Of a DNA stretch of 64,000 bases, positions 27,031 to 34,713 are shown one piece after another. Under the pieces are notes generated by a model that saw only the letters and a program-made list of their open reading frames with translations, was not told where the DNA came from and ran no database searches. A program made the translations under genes and the position numbers. Location: positions 22,820 to 86,819 of the forward strand of contig NZ_BJXA01000035.1 in the NCBI RefSeq assembly GCF_007990755.1, written 5' to 3'. This DNA is from Nocardia ninae NBRC 108245. GTDB taxonomy: Bacteria > Actinomycetota > Actinomycetes > Mycobacteriales > Mycobacteriaceae. Within the stretch, counting starts at the first letter, position 1. Every line of letters begins with the position of its first letter.

Positions 27031-28107
27031 CTAAACCCAGTACGGCACGCGCGAGCGGAACTGCTTCATCGCGTAGATCGCGACGAGCCAGCCGACCACG
27101 GTGATGGCGCCGACGATGCCCCAGTGATACAGATGCTGATCGTCGCCGAGCAATGGCGCGCGGATGATCTCCAGGTAGTGGAACGTCGGGACCAGCTCGG
27201 CCAGTTTCGCGCGTTCGCTGACCTGGCCGCCCTGCGCCTCGAGGCTCTTGGTATTCCACATCACCGGCGTCAGCACGAACAGCATCAGCGTGAGGCTGCC
27301 GAGGATCGGCGCGATATCGCGGTAGCGGGTGCTGAAGATGCCGAACACGATCGACACCCACATCGCGTTCAAAAACAGCAGCCCGAGCGCGGGAATGGCG
27401 AACAGCGCGGTCCAGTGCAGTTTCTCCCACACACCGAACGCGACGAGCACCACGAGATAGATCAGCATGTTGTGCGCGAAGAACAGCAGCTGCCGCCAGA
27501 CCAGCCGGTAGACGTGCACGCTCAACGCCGACGGCAGCTGTTTGATCAGCCCCTCGTTGGCGATGAAGACATCGGAGCCCTCGAGGATGCTCGCATTGAT
27601 CACATTCCAGACGATGATGCCCACCGCCACGTACGGCAGGTAGTCCTTGATCGGCTGATTCAGCAGCGCTGCGTACAGCAGGCCGATCGCGGCCGCCTGG
27701 ACACCGGTCGCGATGGTGATCCAGAACGGCCCGAGCACCGAGCGCCGGTACCGCTGCTTGATGTCCTGCCAGCCGAGCGACAACCACAGTTCCCGCTGGC
27801 CGAAACCGACGCGGAAATCCTTGAACGCCCGCTGCAGGGTCTGCGAATCCGAGGCGATCGGCTCGGTGTCCACCGGCTCGGCCGTCTGCTCGGGCGCAGC
27901 CGAGGTCTCCGCGGGACTCACCGGATCCTCTTCCGCCGCGCCGTCATCGGAGCGCACCGTGCTGTCGCCGGAGGAATCCTCCTCCGGACGCACGGAGTCA
28001 TCTGAACGCACTTGGCTGTCATCTGAACGCACTGAGCTCTCTTCAGGACGCCCCGGACTCTGTTCCGAGTCGGGGCGAGCGGCAGCGGCGGGCACGGTGC
28101 TCGACAC
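27031..28107 (-). CDS. wzm: Wzm, galactan ABC exporter permease with acidic N-terminal extension
   Basis: ABC-2-type permease (Rv3783-type) of 358 residues. The conserved permease starts near residue 90 (LQRAFKDFRVGFGQRELWLSLGW) and has six membrane helices ending at residue 345, with QRYRRSVLGPFW as the family signature. It is preceded by about 88 residues of Ser/Asp/Glu-rich sequence with repeats VRSDDS at 26-31 and 33-38, VRPEE at 39-43 and VRSDDG at 51-56; this tail is much longer than in M. tuberculosis as I recall it. The tail is cytosolic and probably disordered. The gene follows bpa after a hairpin. Confidence 0.93.
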   Translation of the reverse strand: MSSTVPAAAARPDSEQSPGRPEESSVRSDDSQVRSDDSVRPEEDSSGDSTVRSDDGAAEEDPVSPAETSAAPEQTAEPVDTEPIASDSQTLQRAFKDFRVGFGQRELWLSLGWQDIKQRYRRSVLGPFWITIATGVQAAAIGLLYAALLNQPIKDYLPYVAVGIIVWNVINASILEGSDVFIANEGLIKQLPSALSVHVYRLVWRQLLFFAHNMLIYLVVLVAFGVWEKLHWTALFAIPALGLLFLNAMWVSIVFGIFSTRYRDIAPILGSLTLMLFVLTPVMWNTKSLEAQGGQVSERAKLAELVPTFHYLEIIRAPLLGDDQHLYHWGIVGAITVVGWLVAIYAMKQFRSRVPYWV

Positions 28108-28127
28108 TACCCTTGGACATTCCTACC

Positions 28128-28150
28128 GACCCGCGTGGCACACGCGGGTC
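28128..28150 (-). terminator. Hairpin between bpa and wzm
   Basis: Perfect 10-bp arms (28128-28137 and 28141-28150) with a GCA loop lie seven bases past the bpa stop and 21 bases before the wzm start. No T-run follows. It probably ends or attenuates bpa transcription ahead of the galactan export operon. Confidence 0.6.
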
Positions 28151-28156
28151 AGCGCC

Positions 28157-28774
28157 TCACAGATACTGCCCGGAACCGCCGGTCACGTGATTGGCCGGGC
28201 CGCCGCGGGGGTCGCTCGCGTGGATGCCGGGCGGTAGCGCGCCCTGGCGCATTTGCTCGAGTTGCGCCCGTGCGGCCATCTGCTGCGCGAACAGTGCGGT
28301 CTGGATGCCGTGGAACAGGCCCTCCAGCCAGCCGACCAGCTGAGCCTGCGCGATCCGCAGTTCGCCGTCGGACGGAATGGCGTCGTCGGTGAACGGCAGC
28401 GTGAGCCGCTCGAGTTCGTCGCGCAGTTCCGGGGCAAGGCCCTGTTCCAGCTCGCGCACCGACGACTTGTGAATCTCCTTCAGCCTGCTGCGGCTGGCGT
28501 CGTCGAGCGGAGCCGCGCGCACCTCTTCCAGCAGCTGCTTGATCATGGTGCCGATGCGCATGACCTTCGCGGGCTGCTCGACCATGTCGGCGAGCGATTC
28601 GCCCGTATCGTCGCGGTCGTCCGACTTGTCCTTCTTGTCCTCGTCGGTCACCACCTGCGCGGTGAAGGGCGCGTCGTCCGCGGCCTCCGCTGGGATGACC
28701 AACGGGCGGCCGTCGGGTCCGACTACGACGATGTGGTCCGGGGCCTCATCCGATTGCGTCATGGTCCCTATCAT
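28157..28774 (-). CDS. bpa: Bpa (PafE), ATP-independent bacterial proteasome activator
   Basis: Ring-forming activator that opens the 20S proteasome gate without ATP. 205 residues: a disordered acidic N-terminus (about 1-58), then a helical bundle starting LADMVEQPAKVMRIGTMIKQ that closely follows Rv3780, a second conserved block QLVGWLEGLFHGIQTALFAQQ, and the C-terminal motif GQYL, which docks between proteasome alpha subunits. All key elements are present. An ATG four codons downstream is an alternative start. As in M. tuberculosis it lies next to the galactan exporter genes. No proteasome gene is in the window. Confidence 0.95.
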   Translation of the reverse strand: MIGTMTQSDEAPDHIVVVGPDGRPLVIPAEAADDAPFTAQVVTDEDKKDKSDDRDDTGESLADMVEQPAKVMRIGTMIKQLLEEVRAAPLDDASRSRLKEIHKSSVRELEQGLAPELRDELERLTLPFTDDAIPSDGELRIAQAQLVGWLEGLFHGIQTALFAQQMAARAQLEQMRQGALPPGIHASDPRGGPANHVTGGSGQYL

Positions 28775-29013
28775 GTCGCGTCGCTCCCGAACGCGCTAAG
28801 CCGGTGTTCACGCCGCCTGTGGATAACCGGCTGCGACCAGGTTGCCCGGTCCTCGTCATAGGCGCGGGGCGGCGTTCTATTCTGTTCGGGTCGTGTGGTT
28901 CGGATTTGCTGAAAGTCGGTCGCCATGCTGAGTCCCAGGTCGCTGTGCCCCCGCTGTGAAGCGGAGGGGAACACGGTTACACAGGCTCGCCCGCTGCCCT
29001 TAGAGTGGCCAAC

Positions 29014-30216
29014 ATGACTTACGACGTCGCGAGGGTTCGGGGCCTGATACCGTCCCTCGGCGACGGCTGGATCCATCTCGACCCGCAAGCGGGCATGCTG
29101 GTGCCCGATGCGGTATCTCGCGCCGTCTCAACAGGATTCCGAACTTCCTCTTTTTCGCATATCGGTCGCAATGGTGCGGCGGTGCGTAGCGCCGCCATTC
29201 TGGACGCGGCCCGCGAGGCGGTGGCGGATCTGGTGGGCGGCGATCCGGCGGGCGTTGTGCTCGGCCCGGATCGGGCCGTGCTGCTCGCCTGGTTGGCCGA
29301 ATCCTTGAGCTCGCGGCTCGGGCTCGGCACCGGCATCGTGTTGTCCCGGCTGGACGACGAGGCCAATGTCGCGCCGTGGTTGCGCATCGCCAATCGCTAC
29401 GGCGCGCACGTGCGCTGGGCCGAGGTGGAGATCGAGACCTGCGAGATGCCGTCCTGGCAGTTCGAGGAGTTGATCGGGCCCACCGCGCGGCTGGTGGCAC
29501 TCACCGCCGCCTCGCCGATCGTCGGCTCCGCTCCCGCGGTCCGGGTGGCCGCGGACCGGGTGCACGAGGTGGGCGGACTGCTCGTCGCGGACGCGTTCGG
29601 CGCGGCGCCCTACGCGCTCATCGACATCGACGAACTCAACGCCGACGTGGTCGCGCTGAGCGCGCCCGCCTGGGGCGGTCCACAGATCGGCGCGCTGGTA
29701 TTCCGCGATCCGGCCTTCCTGGACCGAATTCCCTCGATGTCGTTGAACCCCTACGCGAAGGGCGCCGAGCGGCTCGAGGTCGGCGGACACCAATACGCCC
29801 TGCTCGCCGGGCTGACCACCTCGATCGACTTCCTGGCCGGCCTCGACGAGCGGGCGCGCGGCAGTCGCCGCCAGCGCCTGGAGATGTCGATCACCTCGCT
29901 GCAGGACTACCACGATCAGCTGTTCGAGCACCTGATGGATGTGCTGGACAAGATCCCGAACCTGACCGTGATCGGCCGGGCCTCCACCCGAATCCCCACC
30001 GTCAGTTTCACTCTCGCGGGCATGCAGGCCGAGAAGGTCGCCGCCAAGCTCGCCGACAACCGCATCGGCACCCTCAGCGGTGTACACGGTGGCAGTCGGC
30101 TGCTCGACGCGCTCGGCGTGAACGACGAAGGCGGCGCGGTCACCATCGGCCTGGCGCCTTACACCACCAAGTTCGAGATCGACCAGCTCGGCCGCGCGCT
30201 CGCGGCGATGGAGTAG
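29014..30216 (+). CDS. Class-V aminotransferase-fold protein (Rv3778c-type) lacking the PLP lysine
   Basis: 400 residues in the cysteine-desulfurase/isopenicillin-N-epimerase fold. Family landmarks remain: SRLDDEANVAPWLR (about 111-124), the PLP-contacting Asp193 in LLVADAF, and GGPQIGALVF (221-230). At the position where SxHK carries the PLP-binding lysine, the sequence reads S216-A217-P218-A219, so the lysine is replaced by Ala219. M. tuberculosis Rv3778c, from memory, has the same loss. It therefore cannot form the normal internal aldimine and may be a non-catalytic or unusual enzyme. ATG at 29014 was chosen; a GTG nine bases upstream is possible. It is divergent from bpa. Confidence 0.85.
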   Translation: MTYDVARVRGLIPSLGDGWIHLDPQAGMLVPDAVSRAVSTGFRTSSFSHIGRNGAAVRSAAILDAAREAVADLVGGDPAGVVLGPDRAVLLAWLAESLSSRLGLGTGIVLSRLDDEANVAPWLRIANRYGAHVRWAEVEIETCEMPSWQFEELIGPTARLVALTAASPIVGSAPAVRVAADRVHEVGGLLVADAFGAAPYALIDIDELNADVVALSAPAWGGPQIGALVFRDPAFLDRIPSMSLNPYAKGAERLEVGGHQYALLAGLTTSIDFLAGLDERARGSRRQRLEMSITSLQDYHDQLFEHLMDVLDKIPNLTVIGRASTRIPTVSFTLAGMQAEKVAAKLADNRIGTLSGVHGGSRLLDALGVNDEGGAVTIGLAPYTTKFEIDQLGRALAAME

Positions 30217-30379
30217 TCGAGCGCCGTTCTCTCGCGCTCCCGATCAGCTCCCCGCGCCCGTATTCGCCAGCAGCTCACGCGCCCGAATTCGCTGGCAATC
30301 GCTGCGCGCCATGGCAATTCGTCCGCGAGGTGAGGGCAGCCGCGTCAGTCGGTGACGTGAGCGGCATCCCCGTACGAGC

Positions 30380-31378
30380 TCAGAGCTCCTGTACTCGCAG
30401 CACGACCTTGCCGAAGGCGTCGCCGGATTCCAGCAACCGATGCGCCTCGCCCGCTTCACTGATCGGCAGTTCCGCGTGGATCACCGGCGCGACGGTGCCG
30501 TCGGCGACCAACGGCCACAGCTGCCGGCGCACCTCGGCGATGATCTCAGCCTTGCTGCCGTGGCCGGTGGCCGGCCGGTTGCGCACATTGGTGGCGTGCA
30601 CCGTGCCCCATTTCCGCAGCAGCGCACCGATATTCAGCTCGCCGCCGACCCCGCCCTGCATGCCGATCACCACCAGGTGCCCGAAATTCGCCAGGGCCTC
30701 GACATTGCGGGCCAGATAGGCCGCGCCCATGTTGTCCAGGATGACGTCGGCGCCCGCACCGTCGGCCCGCACCGCGGCGACGAAATCGTCGTCCCGGTAG
30801 TTGATCAGCACGCTCGCGCCGAGTTCCTTGCATCGCTGCAGCTTGTCGGCCGACCCCGCGGTGACCGCGACCCGCGCGCCGAGGCTGCGCGCCACCTGGA
30901 TGGCGTGCGTGCCGATCCCGCTGCCGCCACCGTGGATCAACACCAGCTGACCCGCTTGCAGCCCAGCCGTCATGACCAGGTTCGACCACACCGTCGCCGC
31001 CACCTCGGGCAGCCCGGCGGCCGCGCCGAGATCCAGCCCGTCCGGCACCGGCAGCAGTTGCGTGGCCGGGACGACCACCTTTTCGGCGTACCCGCCGCCG
31101 GAGAGCAGCGCGCATACCCGGTCGCCGACCTGCCAGTCGTGCACGCCGTCACCGAGCTCGGCGATGACGCCGGAGCATTCGAGACCGAGCACCTCGCTGG
31201 CACCCGGCGGCGGCGGATAAAACCCTTGGCGTTGCATCAGGTCGGCGCGGTTCACCCCGGCCGCCGCCACCTCGATCAGCACCTCACCGTGACCGGGCGC
31301 GGGATCTACCGCCTCGGCCCACGTCATTACCTCGGGTCCGCCGAATCCGTTCAGCTCGATAGCGCGCACGGGTTCCAT
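30380..31378 (-). CDS. NADPH:quinone oxidoreductase-like MDR protein (Rv3777/PIG3-type)
   Basis: 332-residue medium-chain reductase without the zinc ligands of alcohol dehydrogenases. The N-terminal GroES-like domain contains GVNRADLMQRQGFYPPPPGASEVLGLECSG, the PIG3-type signature, and the cofactor domain has HGGGSGIGTHAIQ near residue 150. It reduces quinones or similar electrophiles with NADPH. It is divergent from a MarR gene (31575), which may regulate it. The ATG at 31378 is preferred over an upstream frame extension that lacks homology. Confidence 0.9.
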   Translation of the reverse strand: MEPVRAIELNGFGGPEVMTWAEAVDPAPGHGEVLIEVAAAGVNRADLMQRQGFYPPPPGASEVLGLECSGVIAELGDGVHDWQVGDRVCALLSGGGYAEKVVVPATQLLPVPDGLDLGAAAGLPEVAATVWSNLVMTAGLQAGQLVLIHGGGSGIGTHAIQVARSLGARVAVTAGSADKLQRCKELGASVLINYRDDDFVAAVRADGAGADVILDNMGAAYLARNVEALANFGHLVVIGMQGGVGGELNIGALLRKWGTVHATNVRNRPATGHGSKAEIIAEVRRQLWPLVADGTVAPVIHAELPISEAGEAHRLLESGDAFGKVVLRVQEL

Positions 31379-31574
31379 AGTGCCCCCGTCCGCGCCGTCC
31401 CGAACTGCGGGCCCCTCGCGAGCGGTCGCGGCACCGGTCGGCTCAGGCGCAACCACAAGCGCATTCTCGCGGTTTCGCGAACCGCGCCGAGCTGGAGAGA
31501 TCACTGCGCGAGACTGTCCACTGAGCGATACATCTTTCCCCACAGGGAATTTCCGCAGTTGAGGGCGGCATAGA

Positions 31575-32072
31575 ATGAGCACCGTGCATCCAGAACCGAG
31601 TAGTCCCGTGGCCGAACCGAGGTGGCTCACCCCGGCGCAGCAACGGGCCTGGCGGGCCTATATGGATGGCCACCAGCGACTGATGACCGCGCTGAACCGG
31701 CAGTTACAGCGCGACAGCGACCTCAGCGTCGCCGAATACCGCATCCTGGTGCTGCTGTCGGAAGCGCCCGGGCGTGCCTTACGGATGAGCGAACTCGCCG
31801 ACGGCGTGCTCTCCTCGCGCAGCCGCCTCACCCACCAGATCCGGCGCCTGGAAGGCGAGCGCATGGTGCGCCGCAACACCTGCCTAGAAGACGGCCGCGG
31901 CGTCCTCGCCGAGCTCACCGACGAGGGCATGCGCCGCCTCGAAGCCGCCGCTCCCGGCCACGTCGAAGCCGTCCGCCGCGACTTCGTCGACCTGCTCACC
32001 CCGCACCAGCTAGAGGTCATCGCCGAAGTCTTCGCCCGCATCGATCAGGAAATCGGAACGCGCCCCCTCTGA
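31575..32072 (+). CDS. MarR-family transcriptional regulator
   Basis: 165 residues, with the winged helix at RMSELADGVLSSRSRLTHQIRRLEGERMVRRNTCLEDGRGVLAELT split over about 78-125. It is divergent from the quinone-oxidoreductase gene, the commonest arrangement for a MarR repressor sensing quinones or oxidative stress. No conserved redox cysteine beyond one Cys in the wing (NTCLED) is visible. No clear palindrome was found in the 196-bp intergenic region. Confidence 0.88.
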   Translation: MSTVHPEPSSPVAEPRWLTPAQQRAWRAYMDGHQRLMTALNRQLQRDSDLSVAEYRILVLLSEAPGRALRMSELADGVLSSRSRLTHQIRRLEGERMVRRNTCLEDGRGVLAELTDEGMRRLEAAAPGHVEAVRRDFVDLLTPHQLEVIAEVFARIDQEIGTRPL

Positions 32073-32096
32073 CCCGTCCGCTACCATCGTGGTCCT

Positions 32097-32181
32097 GGAG
32101 ACGTGGCAGAGCGGCCGAATGCACTCGCCTTGAAAGCGAGCGTCGAGAGATCGACCGGGGGTTCAAATCCCTCCGTCTCCG
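32097..32181 (+). tRNA. tRNA-Ser (UGA anticodon)
   Basis: A complete class-II tRNA cloverleaf. The seven-base acceptor arm GGAGACG (32097-32103) pairs with CGTCTCC (32174-32180). The anticodon TGA is at 32131-32133 in a loop closed by CTCGC/GCGAG, a long variable arm follows, and the T-arm has loop TTCAAAT. No CCA is encoded. The 3' part from the anticodon loop onward is duplicated 1,238 bp downstream, marking it as an integration site. Confidence 0.97.
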
Positions 32182-32189
32182 CAACAGAC
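32129..32189 (+). repeat. 61-bp direct repeat, left copy (att-like, inside tRNA-Ser)
   Basis: Bases 32129-32189 are identical to 33367-33427. The repeat covers the anticodon loop to the 3' end of tRNA-Ser plus eight bases beyond. One mismatch upstream, similarity continues for a few more bases. This is the usual extent of attL/attR for tyrosine recombinases that use tRNA genes. Confidence 0.9.
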
Positions 32190-32281
32190 GCCCAGGTCAC
32201 GCCGTTGGCCTGCGGCGTCCACGCGTTCGAATCGGCCGAACGGTGACCGTCTTGTCACGGTTTGTCACAACCGCGTCAAGA

Positions 32282-32304
32282 GCGGCGGCCCTACGGGCCG
32301 CCGC
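32282..32304 (+). terminator. Hairpin inside the tRNA-Ser element
   Basis: Perfect 10-bp arms GCGGCGGCCC and GGGCCGCCGC with a TAC loop. It lies about 100 bp after the tRNA and could terminate tRNA transcription. No T-run follows. Confidence 0.5.
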
Positions 32305-32525
32305 CGCCGCGCTCACGACGCGCAACGGGCCTACGCTCCGTCCCTCCGCCGCCCCGGCGCAGTCGGCGCGTCGGCGACGGCCCGTACGGCCGAGTGCCCC
32401 GCTCATCTACTAGGCTGACCTCTACCGCCATCGAGTAGCGCTGAGCACAGCGTTCGCCGTATCCGACCTGCTCTTCAGAAGCAGTGGTCGACTATGCCAG
32501 CGCCTCTGGTTGGCGCTCCGATGGT

Positions 32526-32870
32526 CTAGCGATAATCGCCCTCGCACTGGATCCCATGGAGCTCTGTCTTCGATATGTACGTCGTGATACACGCGATCTT
32601 TTCTCCGTCGACCGTGCCCCGGATATACACCTCCGGATGGGTCTTCTCCCCGTACTTGTCTTCACCGGCCTTCTCGAATTTGCCCGCCTCGGGCGCGCCA
32701 CCGACCGCCGAACAGTCATGGCCGTACACGCCACCGCCTGCCGGGAACACCAAGGCACACTCGTACCCCGGATCGGCAGCGTAGGCCGTTGAAGCGGTTG
32801 CTATCCACCCTGCACCAGCCAATGTGGCCACTGCGACCAAGGCAGTCATCCGGGCACGATCAAAGGACAT
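32526..32870 (-). CDS. Small secreted protein with four cysteines, cargo of the element
   Basis: 114 residues from the ATG at 32870 (GGGAA six bases upstream). A signal peptide ends at AYA-ADPG near residue 31. The mature part of about 83 residues has four cysteines (YEC, HDC, IAC, IQC), enough for two disulfides, and is rich in Gly, Lys and Glu. I do not recognise a family. It is the only clear gene within the tRNA-Ser direct repeats, so it is probably accessory cargo. An upstream in-frame ATG would add 11 residues. Confidence 0.65.
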   Translation of the reverse strand: MSFDRARMTALVAVATLAGAGWIATASTAYAADPGYECALVFPAGGGVYGHDCSAVGGAPEAGKFEKAGEDKYGEKTHPEVYIRGTVDGEKIACITTYISKTELHGIQCEGDYR

Positions 32871-33366
32871 AGCGGTTCCCGTCCGTCGAGGTGTACCAGC
32901 CAATCTGATTCACCGTACGTTCCCGTATTCGGAGCCGAACGCAGTCTGGATAGACAGAGCAGTGGTGCCACCTCGACACGACTAGGGAAGGGGGCAATGC
33001 TTAGGCGATTCGGTGATTGTCACGTTCTACCGATCGACGTGGCCGGGCTGGGTATCCGCCTCCTCATGGCCCAATGATCTGACTTCGCCACGGGAGAGTA
33101 AAGGGCGCTTCGCGTCGCTGCGCGATGCCTACGGCACCCTTGACTATCCCTCTCTCAGCACAGGATGGCCGGTATGAGGAAGCGGGGTTTCTAGGTGCCG
33201 GATAGACAACCTATCCGCGAAGGACCACGACAGGGTGATGGTGTCACGCAGGTGTCACAACTCGGCCATACGACCCCGGACACGACGAGACCCCCACGGA
33301 AGCATTTCGGCACTTCGCGTAGGGGAATGGACATCGGCAGACGACGAGCGGACCTCAGATATTCGA

Positions 33367-33427
33367 CTTGAAAGCGAGCGTCGAGAGATCGACCGGGGGT
33401 TCAAATCCCTCCGTCTCCGCAACAGAC
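33367..33427 (+). repeat. 61-bp direct repeat, right copy (att-like, tRNA-Ser 3' half)
   Basis: Identical to 32129-32189 but without a tRNA 5' half, so it encodes no functional tRNA. It runs directly into the terminator at 33425-33454, which suggests that this copy is the original chromosomal 3' end of the tRNA gene. Confidence 0.9.
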
Positions 33428-33454
33428 CTTGACCTGAACCAGCAGGTCAAGGTC
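33425..33454. terminator. Terminator at the liv operon end / former tRNA-Ser end
   Basis: Perfect 12-bp arms (33425-33436 and 33443-33454) with a six-base loop sit nine bases past the livK-type stop on the minus strand. It overlaps the right repeat by three bases. Before insertion it would have followed tRNA-Ser directly. Confidence 0.75.
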
Positions 33455-33462
33455 GTGCGCGG

Positions 33463-34713
33463 CTACTTGCCGGTGTTGATCAGGTCGCCGATGAGCGTCC
33501 AGTGGTCACCTTCGAACTTCTGGATCCGCATGGCTTCGAGCGGGAACGCGTCGCCGGGGCCGGTCTTCACGGTGATGCCGGGCAGCAGCAGGCCGATATC
33601 GATGTTGTCGAGGGCCCGCATGGCGTCGCGGAGTCCTTCGCGGGTGGGGCATTTCGCCGCTTCCATGGTCTTGTGGAAGGTCTGCGCCATCGCCCAGCCG
33701 ACGGCCGTGTACTGGTTGGTGGGGTCGGCGTCGCGGGTGTACTGGGCCACTTTGTCCCGGTAGGTGCGCATGCCGGCGTCGGCGTCCCACTGCGCGTCGG
33801 CGGGGTCCTTCATGAACGCGACCGACACCACGTTCTGCACATTCTGGAAGCCGACCTGCTTGAGCATGGTGACGCTGTTCGCTACCTGCGCGAGGATGTG
33901 CAGCGGGTTCCAGTCGGTGTTGCGTGCATCGGCGGCCAACGCCTGCGACGCGAACTTAGGGGTCGAGAAGTTCAGCAGCACATCGGCTTTCGTGTTGGCG
34001 AGATTGCGCAGCTGCGGTTCCACGGTCGGGTCGGTGACCTCGTAGCTCTGCTCACCCACGATCTTGATGCCGCTGCCCGCGACGGCCTCGGTGAAGCTGG
34101 TCAGCAGGTCTTTGCCGAAGTCGTCGTTCTGGTAGAGCACCGCGACAGTGGCGTTGGGCCGCTGTTCGCGGACGTAGCGTGCGAACGCCTGCCCCTCGGC
34201 CCGATAGCTGGGCTGCCAGCCGATGGTCCAGGGGTGTTCGGTGTCGCTGCCCCATTTGGTCGCACCGCCCGCGATGAACGCCTGCGGCACCTTCCGCTGA
34301 TTGAGGTAGTCCCACACCGCGGCCGAGGTCGCCGTGCCCAGGGTGGAGAAGACCGCGAACACCTGATCCTGTTCGACGAGCCGCCGGGTTTCCTCCACCG
34401 TTTTGGGCGGCTGGTAACCGTCGTCGCGGATCAGGAACTCGACCTTGCGCCCGTCCACCCCGCCTTGCTCGGCATTGACGTAGTCGAAGTACGCGCGCAC
34501 GCCCTTGGGCAGTTCGCCGTAGGCGGAGGCGGGCCCGGACAGCGGGTAGACGCCGCCGAGTTTGAGGCTTGTCTCGGTGATGCCGGTGGTCTGCTGCCCC
34601 TTGCAGTCGCCCTGTCCCACGGTGCCGCCGTCTTCGCCGCGGCCACCGCAGGCGGTCGCCGTGAGCAGCACGGCCACCGCCGCTCCCACGGCTCGGATCG
34701 CCTTAGTGCGCAT
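33463..34713 (-). CDS. Branched-chain-amino-acid-type ABC transporter, substrate-binding lipoprotein
   Basis: 416-residue LivK-like periplasmic-binding protein. A signal peptide ends in the lipobox TATAC, so Cys22 should be lipidated. The type-I fold starts at LKLGGVYPLSGPASAYG and shows DDGYQPPKTVEETRRLVEQDQVFAVFSTLGT, the usual hinge and ligand region. The specificity is not readable; liv-type systems next to PucR regulators may import amino acids, amides or urea derivatives. It is last in the livG-F-H-M-K operon and overlaps livM by 11 bp. Confidence 0.88.
   Translation of the reverse strand: MRTKAIRAVGAAVAVLLTATACGGRGEDGGTVGQGDCKGQQTTGITETSLKLGGVYPLSGPASAYGELPKGVRAYFDYVNAEQGGVDGRKVEFLIRDDGYQPPKTVEETRRLVEQDQVFAVFSTLGTATSAAVWDYLNQRKVPQAFIAGGATKWGSDTEHPWTIGWQPSYRAEGQAFARYVREQRPNATVAVLYQNDDFGKDLLTSFTEAVAGSGIKIVGEQSYEVTDPTVEPQLRNLANTKADVLLNFSTPKFASQALAADARNTDWNPLHILAQVANSVTMLKQVGFQNVQNVVSVAFMKDPADAQWDADAGMRTYRDKVAQYTRDADPTNQYTAVGWAMAQTFHKTMEAAKCPTREGLRDAMRALDNIDIGLLLPGITVKTGPGDAFPLEAMRIQKFEGDHWTLIGDLINTGK

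Larger units (their letters stand above)
32129..33427. mobile_element. Small tRNA-Ser-integrated element or remnant (1,238 bp between repeats)
   Basis: The direct repeats and the intact tRNA at the left end show that DNA was inserted by recombination at the tRNA 3' half. The interior holds one clear gene (secreted four-cysteine protein at 32526-32870) and no integrase, so it is either a decayed integrative element or a satellite mobilised in trans. Paired TGTCAC motifs occur near both ends (32253-32268 and 33242-33258). A 10-bp hairpin lies at 32282-32304. The rest (32305-32525 and 32871-33366) shows no convincing gene; a 26-codon frame at 32997-33077 has a G-rich ribosome-binding site but is doubtful. 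Confidence 0.75.

Noticed and set aside
26116-28005. Plus-strand open frame of over 600 codons opposite wzt and wzm.
   Set aside because: It lies antisense to two well-identified transporter genes and has no recognisable domain.
32997-33077. 26-codon frame inside the tRNA-Ser element with a G-rich ribosome-binding site.
   Set aside because: Too short, with no membrane or signal pattern and no recognisable similarity; not called as a gene.
33200-33370. A plus-strand frame with VTQVSQLGHTTPDTT, resembling the LGH segment of tyrosine recombinase C-termini just before the right att copy.
   Set aside because: The match is short, the catalytic Arg and Tyr context is missing, and the frame has no recombinase-like sequence upstream. 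At most it is a decayed integrase end, so it was not annotated.
33367-33427. Second tRNA-Ser-like sequence.
   Set aside because: Only the 3' half is present; there is no 5' acceptor strand or D-arm, so it is not a functional tRNA and was called as a repeat.
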